64,000 nt of DNA from Arthrobacter pascens (GCF_017052465.1 NZ_JAFHKT010000145.1:186001-250000), one strand, 5' to 3'. Shown: positions 27,163 to 36,735, counted from the first letter of the stretch. Notes: generated by a model not told the origin, from the letters alone. Program-made: numbers and translations.

Positions 27163-28752
27163 TCACTCCTCATGTTGGGTGTTCAGTCCACTCTCCTTGA
27201 GCGGCCGTGCGGCACGGCGCCCACTGACTGATTCGGTCCAGATGCCCGCCTTGCGCTCGGCTTCCAGCTCGGCACGTGCCGCTGCCTTGGCCTCACGGCG
27301 TTCAATCTGTTCGTCGCGCTTCTGGCCACGGGTGGGCCGGTCCCCGATGTCTGCAAAGCGGACATCGGTGCCGCGCGGCGACGCCAGCAGTTCGGCGCCT
27401 GCCATCATCGTCGGCTCCCAGTCGAACACCACGCCGTCGTCGTCACCGATCACTACAGTGTCGCCGGGCTTGGCACCCTGCTTGAACAGCTCGGTTTCCA
27501 CACCCAGCTTGGCAAGCCGGTCGGCGAGGTAGCCGATGGCCTCTTCGTTGGTGAAGTCAGTCTGCTTGACCCAGCGCACGGGCTTCTCACCCAGAACGCG
27601 GAACAGCGGCTCCAGGTTCTTCTCCTCGCGGCGGATCTTGAACCCCGCCTCGTTGACTGCACGGGGGCGCAATACGGGCGCGTGTACCTTCGGCGGTGTG
27701 GCGGCCACCGATTCACGGGCGGCCTTGACGATCTCTGCCATGGCAAATCCGAGTTGCCGGAGGCCTTCGTGGCTCGTGGCCGAAACCTCAAACACGCGGT
27801 AGCCTCTCGACTCCAGCTCCGGGCGGACGAACTCGGCCATGTCCTTGCCGTCAGGCAGGTCGACCTTGTTCAAAGCCACCAACCGGGGCCGGTGGTTCAG
27901 CGGAACAACCTCGCCGTCGTTGCCGGCATAGCTCATATCAACGGCGTACTTCTCGAGTTCAGCTTCGATGATGGCGAGGTCGGAGAGTGGATCTCTGTCA
28001 GATTCCAGCGTACCGCAGTCCAAAACGTGAACCAAAGCGGCGCACCGCTCGACGTGCCGCAGGAAGTTGTGTCCCAGGCCCTTGCCTTCGCTCGCGCCTT
28101 CGATGAGCCCGGGGACGTCGGCGATGGTGAACCGCACCTCGCCTGCCTGCACGACGCCGAGGTTGGGGATGAGCGTCGTAAACGGATAATCGGCGATCTT
28201 GGGCCGCGCGGCGGACATCGCTGCGATCAGGCTCGACTTGCCGGCGGACGGGAATCCGACCAGGGCGATGTCTGCGATGGACTTCAGTTCAAGCACGATG
28301 TCGCTGGACTCGCCCTCGATGCCGAGCAAAGCGAAGCCCGGCGCCCGGCGCTTCTGGGATGACAGCGCAGCGTTGCCCAGTCCACCCAGGCCGCCTGCGG
28401 CCGCGATGAATTCGGTGCCTTCGCCGACGAGGTCCGCAAGGACGTCGCCGCCCTTCGTCTTGACGACCGTGCCGTCCGGGACGGGCAGGATGAGGGTTTC
28501 GCCGTTCTTGCCGCCGCGCCAGTCCCCCATGCCGGGTCCACCGTTGGTGGCGTGCCGGTGAGGGGCGTGGTGGTAGTCCAGCAGCGTGGTGGTCTGTGAG
28601 TCCACGCGGAGGATGACGTCTCCGCCGTTGCCGCCGTTGCCGCCGTCGGGGCCGCCCAGCGGCTTGAATTTCTCACGGTGTACGGAGACGCAGCCGTGGC
28701 CGCCGGTACCGCCGGATACGTGCAGTACTACCCGGTCTACAAAGCTCGCCAC
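27163..28752 (-). CDS. obg: Obg/CgtA ribosome-assembly GTPase
   Basis: A 529-residue GTPase acting in 50S subunit assembly and stress signalling. The glycine-rich Obg fold fills residues 1-160 ([24 protein letters not shown]), the G domain has the P-loop [26 protein letters not shown] and NKVD motifs, and an OCT domain follows around residues 360-430. A charged ~60-residue C-terminal tail is beyond the usual length, common in Actinobacteria. GTG start with GAGGAGA upstream. Directly follows rpmA in the rplU-rpmA-obg arrangement. Confidence 0.97.
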   Translation of the reverse strand: MASFVDRVVLHVSGGTGGHGCVSVHREKFKPLGGPDGGNGGNGGDVILRVDSQTTTLLDYHHAPHRHATNGGPGMGDWRGGKNGETLILPVPDGTVVKTKGGDVLADLVGEGTEFIAAAGGLGGLGNAALSSQKRRAPGFALLGIEGESSDIVLELKSIADIALVGFPSAGKSSLIAAMSAARPKIADYPFTTLIPNLGVVQAGEVRFTIADVPGLIEGASEGKGLGHNFLRHVERCAALVHVLDCGTLESDRDPLSDLAIIEAELEKYAVDMSYAGNDGEVVPLNHRPRLVALNKVDLPDGKDMAEFVRPELESRGYRVFEVSATSHEGLRQLGFAMAEIVKAARESVAATPPKVHAPVLRPRAVNEAGFKIRREEKNLEPLFRVLGEKPVRWVKQTDFTNEEAIGYLADRLAKLGVETELFKQGAKPGDTVVIGDDDGVVFDWEPTMMAGAELLASPRGTDVRFADIGDRPTRGQKRDEQIERREAKAAARAELEAERKAGIWTESVSGRRAARPLKESGLNTQHEE

Positions 28753-28824
28753 GGTGAATCTCCTCTATTGCTTAACTCGGCCGTACTGGACGTCCAAATT
28801 GATTGTAATGCGGTTAAAAGAACA

Positions 28825-28853
28825 GTGGAGCGGGCCATCATGGCCCGCTCCAC
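28825..28853 (-). terminator. terminator between rpmA and obg
   Basis: A nearly continuous palindrome with 14-nt arms (GTGGAGCGGGCCAT and complement). On the minus strand TGTTCTTTT follows. It lies just downstream of rpmA and may attenuate transcription into obg. Confidence 0.8.
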
Positions 28854-28870
28854 CGGTTCAGATCCTGTTG

Positions 28871-29134
28871 TTACTCTGCAGCTGCAGCGGCAACGATGTT
28901 CACGACCCGACGGCCGCGGCGGGTGCCGAATTCAACGGCGCCTGCCTGCAGTGCGAACAGCGTGTCGTCGCCACCGCGGCCAACGCCTGCACCGGGGTGG
29001 AAGTGGGTGCCACGCTGGCGGACGATGATCTCGCCTGCGGAAACTACCTGGCCGCCGAAGCGCTTGACGCCGAGGTACTGGGCGTTGGAGTCACGACCGT
29101 TGCGAGTGGAGCTCGCGCCTTTTTTATGTGCCAT
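28871..29134 (-). CDS. rpmA: 50S ribosomal protein L27
   Basis: An 87-residue L27, a basic protein near the peptidyl transferase centre. It begins [19 protein letters not shown], without the cleaved N-terminal extension seen in Firmicutes, and contains [20 protein letters not shown]. Second gene of the rplU-rpmA operon, 60 bp after rplU. Confidence 0.98.
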   Translation of the reverse strand: MAHKKGASSTRNGRDSNAQYLGVKRFGGQVVSAGEIIVRQRGTHFHPGAGVGRGGDDTLFALQAGAVEFGTRRGRRVVNIVAAAAAE

Positions 29135-29194
29135 TTGGAATGCCTGCCTTTAAATTCTGGGGAATCTGCTGAAAACCTGAACAGTAACCAGTGG

Positions 29195-29503
29195 TTACTT
29201 GATACCGGTGATCTTGACCTTGGTCAGTTCCTGACGGTGACCCTGGCGCTTCTTGTAACCGGTCTTGTTCTTGAACTTCTGGATGACGATCTTCGGACCG
29301 CGAAGGTCCTGAAGGATCTCAGCCGTAACAGTTACCTTGGCCAGGTCCGCAGCTGCGGATGTGACCTTGTCACCGTCTACCAGGAGCAGTGCGGGCAGCT
29401 CAATGGTGCTGCCGGCTCCACCGGCGACGCGGTTCAGGGTAACGAAGTCTCCAACGGAAACCTTCTCTTGGCGGCCGCCTGCGCGGACAATCGCGTACAC
29501 CAC
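29195..29503 (-). CDS. rplU: 50S ribosomal protein L21
   Basis: A 102-residue L21, the usual length, with [18 protein letters not shown] at the N-terminus and [13 protein letters not shown] at the C-terminus. GTG at 29503 is chosen to match the family N-terminus; an ATG 4 codons upstream is in frame but less likely. It heads the rplU-rpmA operon and is preceded by a ~200-nt leader. Confidence 0.97.
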   Translation of the reverse strand: MVYAIVRAGGRQEKVSVGDFVTLNRVAGGAGSTIELPALLLVDGDKVTSAAADLAKVTVTAEILQDLRGPKIVIQKFKNKTGYKKRQGHRQELTKVKITGIK

Positions 29504-29740
29504 TTGGGAACTCACTTCTCTCGACGTTTATTACTAAATTTGCGTGCGGAACCTGGGGTCCAAAGGTGTTTGGTCCGGCTCTCGCTGTGCCTCAACGCCG
29601 TGGATTCGCGGGGGAATCCGTGAGCTATCCCCGGAACAATGCCGTTTGGAATTCCAAAAGGACCGTTCCCGGGGTCATAACCCAAGTGTTGGCGTAAGCA
29701 CCGAAGATCTAGAATACGCTAATTTTGCCTTCGGCCGCAA
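29504..29740 (-). promoter_or_regulatory. rplU promoter and long structured 5' leader
   Basis: TTGCGG (29735-29740) and TATTCT (29711-29716) on the minus strand are 18 bp apart and form a plausible sigma-A promoter. The resulting ~200-nt leader contains CCCCGGGAAC pairing with GTTCCGGGG across ~28 nt (about 29630-29675), which suggests ribosomal-protein autoregulation. The 344-bp gap from rplU to the thiD/tenA stop holds nothing else recognisable. Confidence 0.5.
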
Positions 29741-29847
29741 ATGAGGCTGGTTTCGGCGGGTTGTCCGTGATAAGCACCACAGGGCTGTTGCACCGACCTG
29801 CCGTCACCGTGCGCGTTCATCTTACCGGCTCCTGCGCCGGGACCCGG

Positions 29848-31398
29848 TCAGCTGTGCAGTCGCGGCGCGTCGAAGAATTCCACTTCGTACCGGGAGGACT
29901 GCCTGAAGGCCGTCAGCATCCGGCTGCGTTCCTCGTCGGATGCCGCGCGCCCCGCTGCGTCGGCGATGCCGATGGCCTGTCTGGTGGCCTCCGCGAAGCC
30001 CTCGTCGGCGTACGTCCGCAACCACTCCGCGTAGGGGTGTCCTTCAGGGGCGCCGGCGTCCAGGAATTCGGCATGCAGGGTCTCCCCCACCTCGGCGTAG
30101 AGCCAGAAGCACGGGAGTACCGCCGCCACCAGCACGGCGTAGCTCCCCGACGCCGACGCCGCCAACAGGTGGTCCACATAGGCTTTGGTGACCGGCCCGA
30201 GCTCCGGCAGCACGCTGCGGGTGCTGAGCCAGCTGCGGTGCAGCTCGGACTCGACCTCGAGGCACTGCTGCGCGGAACGGGCCCAGAACAGCTGCTCGGC
30301 CTCGGTGGGGGCGAGCGCGCTGGCCCGTGCCAGGACGCGCGAATATCCGTTGAGGTAGATGGCGTCCTGTGCAAGGTAGTAGGCGAACTCGTTTTCGGGA
30401 AGCGTGCCTTCAGCCAGCCCGCGGATGAATCCCAGCCCGTAGATCTCGTCGAGATCCGCGGCCGCCTCGGCATGGAGCACGTCCGCAAAGCTGCCTTCAG
30501 GGGCAGCGCCTGTGGACACCAGGTGGTGGAAGTGGTGGACGGGCCCGTTGCCGTGTCCCACCTCGAGCTGCCCGGAGGAGCGGAGGGCCTCCTCCAGCCA
30601 GGGCTTCACGGTGCGGAGCGACAGTTCCCAGTCCCCGAGCCGGGCCTGGGCGGTAGCCATCGCCGAGGACAGGGAACACCCGGTTCCGTGGCTGTTGCGG
30701 GTGGGTACCCGCTCGCCGTCCACCACCACGACGTCCGCAGAAAGGGCGCCGCCCGTATTCACGAGGGCGTCCGGGCAGTCGGCACCATACAGGTGCCCGC
30801 CCTTGACGAGGACGGTGGCCCCCGTCTCGGCGGCCAGCCGTTTGCCCTGCTCCAGCGCGTCCGGCCAGGTGGCGGCCTCCGGCTCCCCCAGCAGCATCGC
30901 AAGCTCGGCGAGGTTGGGAGTGATCAGGTCAGCCAGCGGCAGGAGCTCCCGCAGGGCGGCCTCGGCGGACTCCTGCAGCAGACGGTCCCCGCTCGTCGCC
31001 ACCATAACCGGATCAAGGACGACGACGCCGGGGCGCACCTTCTCCAGCCAGGTCCGAACCGCGGCGATCACCTGTGCGTCGCCCAGCATGCCAATCTTCA
31101 CGGCGTCCACGGCGATGTCGTCGCTGACGGCGGCCAGCTGTGCCGCCAGGAACTCGGCCGGCGGAACGTGCACGGCGCTGACGCCCCGGGTGTTCTGCGC
31201 GGTCAGCGCCGTGATGGCTGCCATGCCGTAGCCTCCGGTGGCAGCGATGCTTTTCAGGTCGGCCTGGATGCCGGCCCCGCCGGACGGATCTGAACCGGCT
31301 ATGGCCAGGACACGGGGAATGCCGCGGGTGGCGGGAACAGCCTCGCCAGGCGCAGGCCGGACATGGTGCAGGGCAGGTAGTGAAGACAAAGAAGACAT
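29848..31398 (-). CDS. thiD: bifunctional ThiD-TenA: HMP(-P) kinase / thiaminase II
   Basis: A 516-residue fusion. Residues ~25-285 are the HMP/HMP-P kinase ThiD (VLAIAGSDPSGGAGIQADLK, VLDPVMVATSGD, LITPNLAE and the catalytic NSHGTGCSLSSA). Residues ~300-510 are TenA, which salvages pyrimidine from degraded thiamine (FIRGLAEGTLPENEFAYYLAQD, CFWLYAEVG and a Glu pair near the end). The fusion couples salvage and phosphorylation of the thiamine pyrimidine. The ATG at 31398 directly abuts the GAAGGG of the TPP riboswitch with no spacing; TTG at 31389, 8 nt further, is an attractive alternative start. Sole gene under this riboswitch. Confidence 0.93.
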   Translation of the reverse strand: MSSLSSLPALHHVRPAPGEAVPATRGIPRVLAIAGSDPSGGAGIQADLKSIAATGGYGMAAITALTAQNTRGVSAVHVPPAEFLAAQLAAVSDDIAVDAVKIGMLGDAQVIAAVRTWLEKVRPGVVVLDPVMVATSGDRLLQESAEAALRELLPLADLITPNLAELAMLLGEPEAATWPDALEQGKRLAAETGATVLVKGGHLYGADCPDALVNTGGALSADVVVVDGERVPTRNSHGTGCSLSSAMATAQARLGDWELSLRTVKPWLEEALRSSGQLEVGHGNGPVHHFHHLVSTGAAPEGSFADVLHAEAAADLDEIYGLGFIRGLAEGTLPENEFAYYLAQDAIYLNGYSRVLARASALAPTEAEQLFWARSAQQCLEVESELHRSWLSTRSVLPELGPVTKAYVDHLLAASASGSYAVLVAAVLPCFWLYAEVGETLHAEFLDAGAPEGHPYAEWLRTYADEGFAEATRQAIGIADAAGRAASDEERSRMLTAFRQSSRYEVEFFDAPRLHS

Positions 31399-31480
31399 CC
31401 CTTCGCCGGTGCTAACCGGTCAGGTTCAACGGGTTTGGATCTCAGCCGGCTCCGTGCGCGGCACCCCGTGTCAGTCCCCC
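31399..31480 (-). ncRNA. TPP riboswitch (THI element)
   Basis: On the minus strand: GGGGUGCC, CUGAGA, ACCCGUUGAACCUGA and GGUUAGCACCGGCGAAGGG, the conserved order of the thiamine pyrophosphate aptamer. The 3' strand of its basal helix contains the Shine-Dalgarno GAAGGG, so ligand binding would directly hide the ribosome site of thiD-tenA. Confidence 0.95.
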
Positions 31481-31591
31481 AGCCTAGTTGCTAGCTCCGC
31501 TTTAGGCACTGCGTTGCAGTTTGCGACCGGCCTGACGATACCCCGCAGCCGTTGCCTGGCCGCCCCACAGCCGGTTCTGGCGTTAAAAGCA

Positions 31592-31629
31592 CAACGGGCC
31601 GGTGCCGCGATTGCGGCACCGGCCCGTTG
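31592..31629 (-). terminator. rne terminator
   Basis: A perfect 17-bp GC-rich stem with a GATT loop, starting 33 nt after the rne stop; on the minus strand TGCTTTTA follows. Confidence 0.85.
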
Positions 31630-31661
31630 AATCAGGTCAGCCCAGACGGAAAGCCGTCAGC

Positions 31662-34600
31662 TCAGAGCTCGGACGCAGGCACGCCGACGCCGAGAATGAT
31701 CGGCTCGCTGGCAGGCTTCGGGGCACTGGTCCTGCCTGCATCCGGAGCCTTGGCTTCGTGCGAGTGCCCGGCTGCTGACGCCGGCGCCGTCTCGTGGTGT
31801 TCCACCGACGTCTCGTTGGCTGCGCCCTGCGCCCGGCTGGCACTGCGGTTGCGGCGCGGCCGGCGGGTGCGGGTCTGCACTGCCGAGTGGTCAGCGAAGC
31901 GCTCGGCGTCGCTGTCCACGGCAGGGACAGGACGCGTCCCTGCCCGTGCGGCAGCAGGCTCCGGGGCCGGCTGGGCAGCAGGCGCCTCGCCAGCAGCAGG
32001 TGCGTGGTCCGCCGTCGGCTTCTGCTCAGCGGGAGCAGCCGGCGCGCCGAGGTGCGCGAAGGCTTCCTCCAGCCTGTCCAGCGTCAGGGCAGGAGTTTCG
32101 GATGCCGGCGCGCCGGCGTGCTCGACGAAAGGAAGCACCACTTTCTCGCCGCCGAAGGTCAGCACGGCACCGGGACGGCCTGAGACGCTCTCCGTCTCCG
32201 GGGTGCGGTGCACCACCGGACTCTCCGGGCCGGACTGCGCCGGTGCGGCAGCGGCAGGACGCTGCGCGCCGGCTGAGGCGGCCTGGTGGGCGGCGTCCTC
32301 ATGGAGGTGCGCTGCGTGCGCCGCGGCCGCGATGTTGGCGAGTGCGGCACGCGTCGCCTCTGCCTTGGCGTGGCGCTCGGCCTCCGTGGGCTCATGGTGG
32401 ACGGCCGCAGGTGCGGCGGGCACCGTCTCCGGAACCTGGCCGCCCTTGCCGCGCCGGCGGCTCTTGCGTTCGGTCCGAACGGGAGGCTGGTGCTCTGCCC
32501 GCGGAACGTGGTGCTCGGCGGCAACAACGTTGGCCCGCCGGTGTTCCACGGGCTCGTCGTGGGTAACCACGCCGCGGCCGGCACATGTCTCACACTGTTC
32601 GCCGAAGACTTCCAGCAGGCCGGTGCCCATGCGCTTGCGGGTCATCTGGACGAGGCCCAGCGAGGTGACTTCGGCCACCTGGTGCTTGGTCCGGTCGCGG
32701 CCCAGGCACTCCACCATACGGCGCAGCACGAGGTCCCGGTTCGACTCGAGCACCATGTCGATGAAGTCGATCACGATGATGCCGCCGATGTCCCGCAGGC
32801 GCAGCTGGCGGACAACTTCCTCAGCCGCCTCCAGGTTGTTCTTGGTGACGGTTTCTTCGAGGTTGCCGCCGCTGCCGGTGAACTTTCCGGTGTTGACGTC
32901 CACCACGGTCATGGCTTCGGTGCGGTCAATGACGAGCGAACCGCCGGACGGCAGGAAGACCTTGCGGTCCAGGGCCTTGTGGATCTGCTCGTCGATGCGC
33001 CAGGCCGAGAAGATGTCCTGGTCCTTGGTCCACTTCTCGAGCCGGCCCACGAGGTCCGGGGCCACGTAGGTGACGTAGGCCTCGATGGTGTCCCAGGCTT
33101 CATCTCCGGAGACGATCAGCTTGGAGAAGTCCTCGTTGAAGACATCGCGGACCACCTTGATGGTCAGGTCCGGTTCGCCGTACAGCAGCTCCGGAGCAAG
33201 GACCTTGGTGGACTTCGCCTGGCTGTCGATGCCCTCCCACTGCGCGCGGAGGCGGTTGATGTCGTGGGTGAGCTCTTCCTCCGACGCGCCTTCGGCCGCC
33301 GTGCGCACGATGACGCCTGCATCCTCCGGCAGGCGGTCCTTAAGGATCCGCTTCAGACGGTTGCGTTCGACGTCGGGCAGCTTGCGGGAGATGCCCGTCA
33401 TGGAGCCGCCGGGCACGTACACCAGGTAGCGTCCGGGCAGGGAGATCTGGCTGGTGAGCCGTGCACCCTTGTGGCCAACGGGGTCCTTGGTGACCTGGAC
33501 CAGAACGGAATCGCCGGACTTCAGGGCGTTCTCGATCCGGCGCTGCTTGCCTTCGAGGTTGACGGCCTCCCAGTTCACTTCGCCGGCGTAGAGCACGGCG
33601 TTGCGGCCGCGGCCGATGTCAACGAAGGCCGCTTCCATCGACGGCAGGACGTTCTGGACCTTGCCCAGGTAGACGTTGCCGATCAGCGAGTCCTGCTGCG
33701 TCTTGGACACGAAGTGCTCGGCCAGCACGCCGTCCTCGAGGACACCGATCTGGATTCTGTCGTCGCGCTGGCGCACGATCATCTGCCGGTCCACGGATTC
33801 GCGGCGGGCAAGGAATTCGGCCTCGGTGATGACGGTGCGGCGGCGGCCGGTGTCGCGGGATTCGCGGCGGCGCTGCTTCTTCGCTTCGAGCCGCGTGGAG
33901 CCCTTGACGGACGTGACGCGGTTGTTGACCGGTGCCTCGCTGACGGCGCGGGGGGCACGGACGCGGGTCACGGTGTTGGGGGGATCGTCGTCTCCCCCTC
34001 CGGTGAGCTCGAGGTCCTGGTCGCCGCGGCGGCGGCGGCGCCGGCGGCGGGACGTCACGCCGTCGTCGGCCTGGCCGGCGGTTTCCTCGTCGGCGTCCTC
34101 GGACACGTCAGAGACCTCGGTGTCTGCCTCGGTGTCGTCGCGGTCGGTGATCTCACGGTCGGCGCGGTTCCGCCCGCGGCGGCCGCGGCTGCGGCGTCGG
34201 CGGCGTCCGCCGTCGTCGTCCTGCTCGTCCTCGCCTTCGGCCTCAGTGTCCTCCGTGGCGGGAGCGGCAGCCGGACGGATCACGGTGGTGAGGTCGGGCG
34301 CCTGGAAAATGATCGACGTGACTGATGCCGGTTCAAGGAAGAGTGAGCCTGCCGGAGCGGACGGTTCCTCCTCGGTCTCGGCCGCGTCCTCGGCGCTTTC
34401 CGCTGCAGCGGCCTCCGCGGCGGCGGTCTCCGCCTGGATCTTCTCAACCGGCGTCTCTTCGACACGTGTTTCCACGGCAGAGGATTCAGCGGTGGTCACT
34501 GGCGCTGCGGTTTCAGTGGCTTCCGCGGCTGCGGATTCCGGGGCCGCCGGCTGTGCCGGCTCTTCCGCTGCGGGCTCTGCGGTTTTCGGCTCTGCCGTTT

Positions 34601-35042
34601 TCGGCTTGGCTACGCGGCGGCGGCGCACCGGCTTCGCTTCAGGTTCGACGGCGGTCTCGGCGGCGCTTTCGACGGCGGCCGGTTCAGCGGCAGCCGGTTC
34701 GCCGGCGGCCTCTTCGGCGAACGCGGGCAGCGGCTCGTCGGCAACCTTCTTGCGGGAACGCGTACGCCGCACGGGGGCTTTGGCCTCGGCAACGGAAGCT
34801 TCCACCGCCGTCACTTCGGAATGCGCGGCCTCCACCGGTTCCGACACAACGGACTCAGCGGACAACGCTGGTTCATCGAGGACGGGCTCCTGCAGGGCCG
34901 GTTCCGGCAGCGAGGCCTGGGCCTCGGCGTCCTTTACCTTGGGCGCTGCCTTGCGCCGCGTGCGGGTGGCCTTCTTGGGAGCTTCGGCTTCCCCGATGGC
35001 TGCCGGATCTTCATTAACGGCGTCTAACTGGTCATTATCCAT
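31662..35042 (-). CDS. rne: ribonuclease E/G
   Basis: A 1126-residue endoribonuclease of the RNase E/G family, the main initiator of mRNA decay and rRNA processing. The catalytic core lies roughly at residues 420-840, with the S1 segment VYLGKVQNVLPSMEAAFVDIG, RNAVLYAGEV, the DNase-I-like region VVDVNTGKFTGSGGNLEETV and the Zn-link cysteines in CETCAGRG. The first ~400 residues are disordered and rich in Ala, Glu, Pro and Arg-Arg-Arg runs, and the last ~250 are also disordered, the actinobacterial arrangement with the core in the middle. ATG at 35042 has GGAG 12 nt upstream. Its long upstream region may serve autoregulation as in other rne genes. Confidence 0.95.
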   Translation of the reverse strand: MDNDQLDAVNEDPAAIGEAEAPKKATRTRRKAAPKVKDAEAQASLPEPALQEPVLDEPALSAESVVSEPVEAAHSEVTAVEASVAEAKAPVRRTRSRKKVADEPLPAFAEEAAGEPAAAEPAAVESAAETAVEPEAKPVRRRRVAKPKTAEPKTAEPAAEEPAQPAAPESAAAEATETAAPVTTAESSAVETRVEETPVEKIQAETAAAEAAAAESAEDAAETEEEPSAPAGSLFLEPASVTSIIFQAPDLTTVIRPAAAPATEDTEAEGEDEQDDDGGRRRRRSRGRRGRNRADREITDRDDTEADTEVSDVSEDADEETAGQADDGVTSRRRRRRRRGDQDLELTGGGDDDPPNTVTRVRAPRAVSEAPVNNRVTSVKGSTRLEAKKQRRRESRDTGRRRTVITEAEFLARRESVDRQMIVRQRDDRIQIGVLEDGVLAEHFVSKTQQDSLIGNVYLGKVQNVLPSMEAAFVDIGRGRNAVLYAGEVNWEAVNLEGKQRRIENALKSGDSVLVQVTKDPVGHKGARLTSQISLPGRYLVYVPGGSMTGISRKLPDVERNRLKRILKDRLPEDAGVIVRTAAEGASEEELTHDINRLRAQWEGIDSQAKSTKVLAPELLYGEPDLTIKVVRDVFNEDFSKLIVSGDEAWDTIEAYVTYVAPDLVGRLEKWTKDQDIFSAWRIDEQIHKALDRKVFLPSGGSLVIDRTEAMTVVDVNTGKFTGSGGNLEETVTKNNLEAAEEVVRQLRLRDIGGIIVIDFIDMVLESNRDLVLRRMVECLGRDRTKHQVAEVTSLGLVQMTRKRMGTGLLEVFGEQCETCAGRGVVTHDEPVEHRRANVVAAEHHVPRAEHQPPVRTERKSRRRGKGGQVPETVPAAPAAVHHEPTEAERHAKAEATRAALANIAAAAHAAHLHEDAAHQAASAGAQRPAAAAPAQSGPESPVVHRTPETESVSGRPGAVLTFGGEKVVLPFVEHAGAPASETPALTLDRLEEAFAHLGAPAAPAEQKPTADHAPAAGEAPAAQPAPEPAAARAGTRPVPAVDSDAERFADHSAVQTRTRRPRRNRSASRAQGAANETSVEHHETAPASAAGHSHEAKAPDAGRTSAPKPASEPIILGVGVPASEL

Positions 35043-35506
35043 ATGTGGCGACACTCCTGCCCCTGACATGCCGCCACATCCGGCACCCGTTGGGGCACAT
35101 ATTGTCAAAACCCGCAGGCGTTGACAGAAGTCAATTGGCTACCCTCAGGTTCGCACCGGCAGTGGGGTGCGGCAGCCCTGAAAGGCCGGCGGGGATGTTA
35201 CTGGAACCCGTTGTTTCTGCAATCCACAACCAGGTGCCGTCCAATGGAATGCGGGAGGCAGGATTTCCTTTATCCGGGCCTCCGCTGCTTCTCATTGGCG
35301 GTCTTGGGAACAAGCCACCGGACTGGAACCCGAATGTGGTTCGCGATCCAGCCACGTTCATTCTCTCACACAGCAGTTCAAAATCGCCGTCATTGCGTGA
35401 CAAAGGCAGTCAAGTGAGCCGGGAGCGTCCCACTGCACCAAGCTTTTACCCAGAGTACGGCGATACAATCTGGGCAGGAGCACCCCAGATAAAGGACGCC
35501 AGCCCC
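35043..35506. other. rne / VKOR divergent intergenic region
   Basis: A 464-bp gap between divergent genes. A frame is open through most of it on the plus strand, but its codon bias is unlike neighbouring genes and it has no family match, so I read it as non-coding. A TACAAT at 35464-35469 could be the -10 of the downstream gene. The rest is likely rne promoter and leader. Confidence 0.5.
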
Positions 35507-36190
35507 ATGCCCAGCATTTCGTCTTCCACCGGCACGGATTCCGAGCACGAGTACGCCGGCGAAACCCTGCGACCTTCGGCAGCCGCCGAGGCTGCCCATC
35601 CAGCCATGACCCGCGACCGCCCGTTCGGGTGGCTGCTGGTCATCACCGGCATCGTGGGATGGCTCGCTTCGGGCATCCTCGTGCTGGAAAAGCTGGAGGT
35701 CCTCAAGGATCCCAACCACACCACCGTGTGCGATGTGAACCCGTGGATTTCCTGCGGACAGGTGATGCAGACCCCGCAAAGTTCGGTTTTCGGCTTTCCC
35801 AACATGTTCATCGGCATTGTGGCCTTCGCCGTGATCATCACGGTCGGAATGGCGCTGCTGTCCGGCGCCCGGTTCAGCCGGTGGTACTGGCTGGGACTGC
35901 AGACCGGCGTGACCCTCGGCTTCGCTTTCGTCGTGTGGCTCTGGTTCCAGGCACTCTATGAAATCCGCATCCTGTGCCCGTTCTGCATGGTGGTGTGGGC
36001 AGCCATGATTCCCCTTTTCGTCTGGGTCACCGTCCGCAACGTTGTCCGCGGGGCCATCCCGGCACCGGCCGGCGTGGCAAGGGTTCTCGGCGACTCCGGA
36101 TGGATCATCACCGCGCTGCTCTACGTGGCCGTCATCGCGACCATCTTCTTCGCCTTCATCCAGGTATTCATCGGCACCTCCGGCTTCTAA
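35507..36190 (+). CDS. vitamin K epoxide reductase (VKOR) family protein
   Basis: A 227-residue membrane protein with four or five helices. The VKOR core carries the loop Cys pair in CDVNPWISC, a Ser-bearing SSVFGFPN motif, and the membrane active-site CPFC in ILCPFCMVVW. Bacterial VKORs replace DsbB and re-oxidise a periplasmic DsbA by passing electrons to quinone. No fused thioredoxin domain is present. ATG at 35507 has AAAGGA upstream. It stands between rne and ndk. Confidence 0.93.
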   Translation: MPSISSSTGTDSEHEYAGETLRPSAAAEAAHPAMTRDRPFGWLLVITGIVGWLASGILVLEKLEVLKDPNHTTVCDVNPWISCGQVMQTPQSSVFGFPNMFIGIVAFAVIITVGMALLSGARFSRWYWLGLQTGVTLGFAFVVWLWFQALYEIRILCPFCMVVWAAMIPLFVWVTVRNVVRGAIPAPAGVARVLGDSGWIITALLYVAVIATIFFAFIQVFIGTSGF

Positions 36191-36199
36191 GCCAAAGAA

Positions 36200-36268
36200 A
36201 AAGCGCGAACTGGCAGCTGATGCCCCCAAAATCATCTTTTGAGGGCATTAGCTGCCAGTTCGCGCTTT
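36200..36268. terminator. long hairpin (26-nt arms) between VKOR and ndk
   Basis: Arms at 36200-36225 and 36243-36268 pair along their full length with one G-U; the loop is 17 nt. It lies 10 bp after the VKOR stop and 8 bp from the ndk stop, so it can act on both converging genes. Confidence 0.82.
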
Positions 36269-36275
36269 GGCGTTG

Positions 36276-36695
36276 CTAGGGCTGGAACCAGATCTTGATC
36301 TCGCGCTCAGCCGAGTCGACGGAATCCGAGCCGTGGACCAGGTTCTGCTGGACCTTCACGCCCCAGTCGCGGCCAAAGTCACCGCGGATGGTGCCCGGAG
36401 CCGCGGTCGTGGGGTCGGTGGTGCCGGCCAGCGAGCGGAAACCCTCGATGACGCGGTGGCCTTCGAAGATCGCGGCGACCACGGGGCCGCTGAGCATGAA
36501 ATCGACCAGCGGCTCGTAGAAGGGCTTGCCCGCGTGCTCTTCGTAGTGCTGCTCGAGCAGCTCCCGGGTGGCGTTGACCTTCTTGAGCTCGGCCAGGGTG
36601 TAGCCCTTCGCCTCGATGCGGCCAAGGATTTCGCCGGTCAGGTTCCGGGTGACGCCGTCGGGCTTGATCAGGACGAGAGTGCGCTCAATGCTCAC
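36276..36695 (-). CDS. ndk: nucleoside diphosphate kinase
   Basis: A 139-residue NDP kinase that balances nucleoside triphosphates. It starts IERTLVLIKPDGV, has the catalytic His in GHRVIEGFR context? replaced reading: the active-site His lies in NLVHGSDS, and AAPGTIRGDFG and ERTLVLIKPDG are complete. GTG at 36695 matches the family N-terminus; the frame runs on upstream without reason. It follows the DUF4233 gene by 40 bp. Confidence 0.96.
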   Translation of the reverse strand: MSIERTLVLIKPDGVTRNLTGEILGRIEAKGYTLAELKKVNATRELLEQHYEEHAGKPFYEPLVDFMLSGPVVAAIFEGHRVIEGFRSLAGTTDPTTAAPGTIRGDFGRDWGVKVQQNLVHGSDSVDSAEREIKIWFQP

Positions 36696-36735
36696 AGCTG
36701 CTCCAATGCGGTTGGTTGTGGGTTTCCGGGTAAGT

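Noticed and set aside
35045-35506. N-terminal extension of the VKOR-family protein
   Set aside because: Codon bias and composition differ from the rest of the gene, the VKOR core starts after 35507 with its own AAAGGA, and the region is better explained as promoter and leader.
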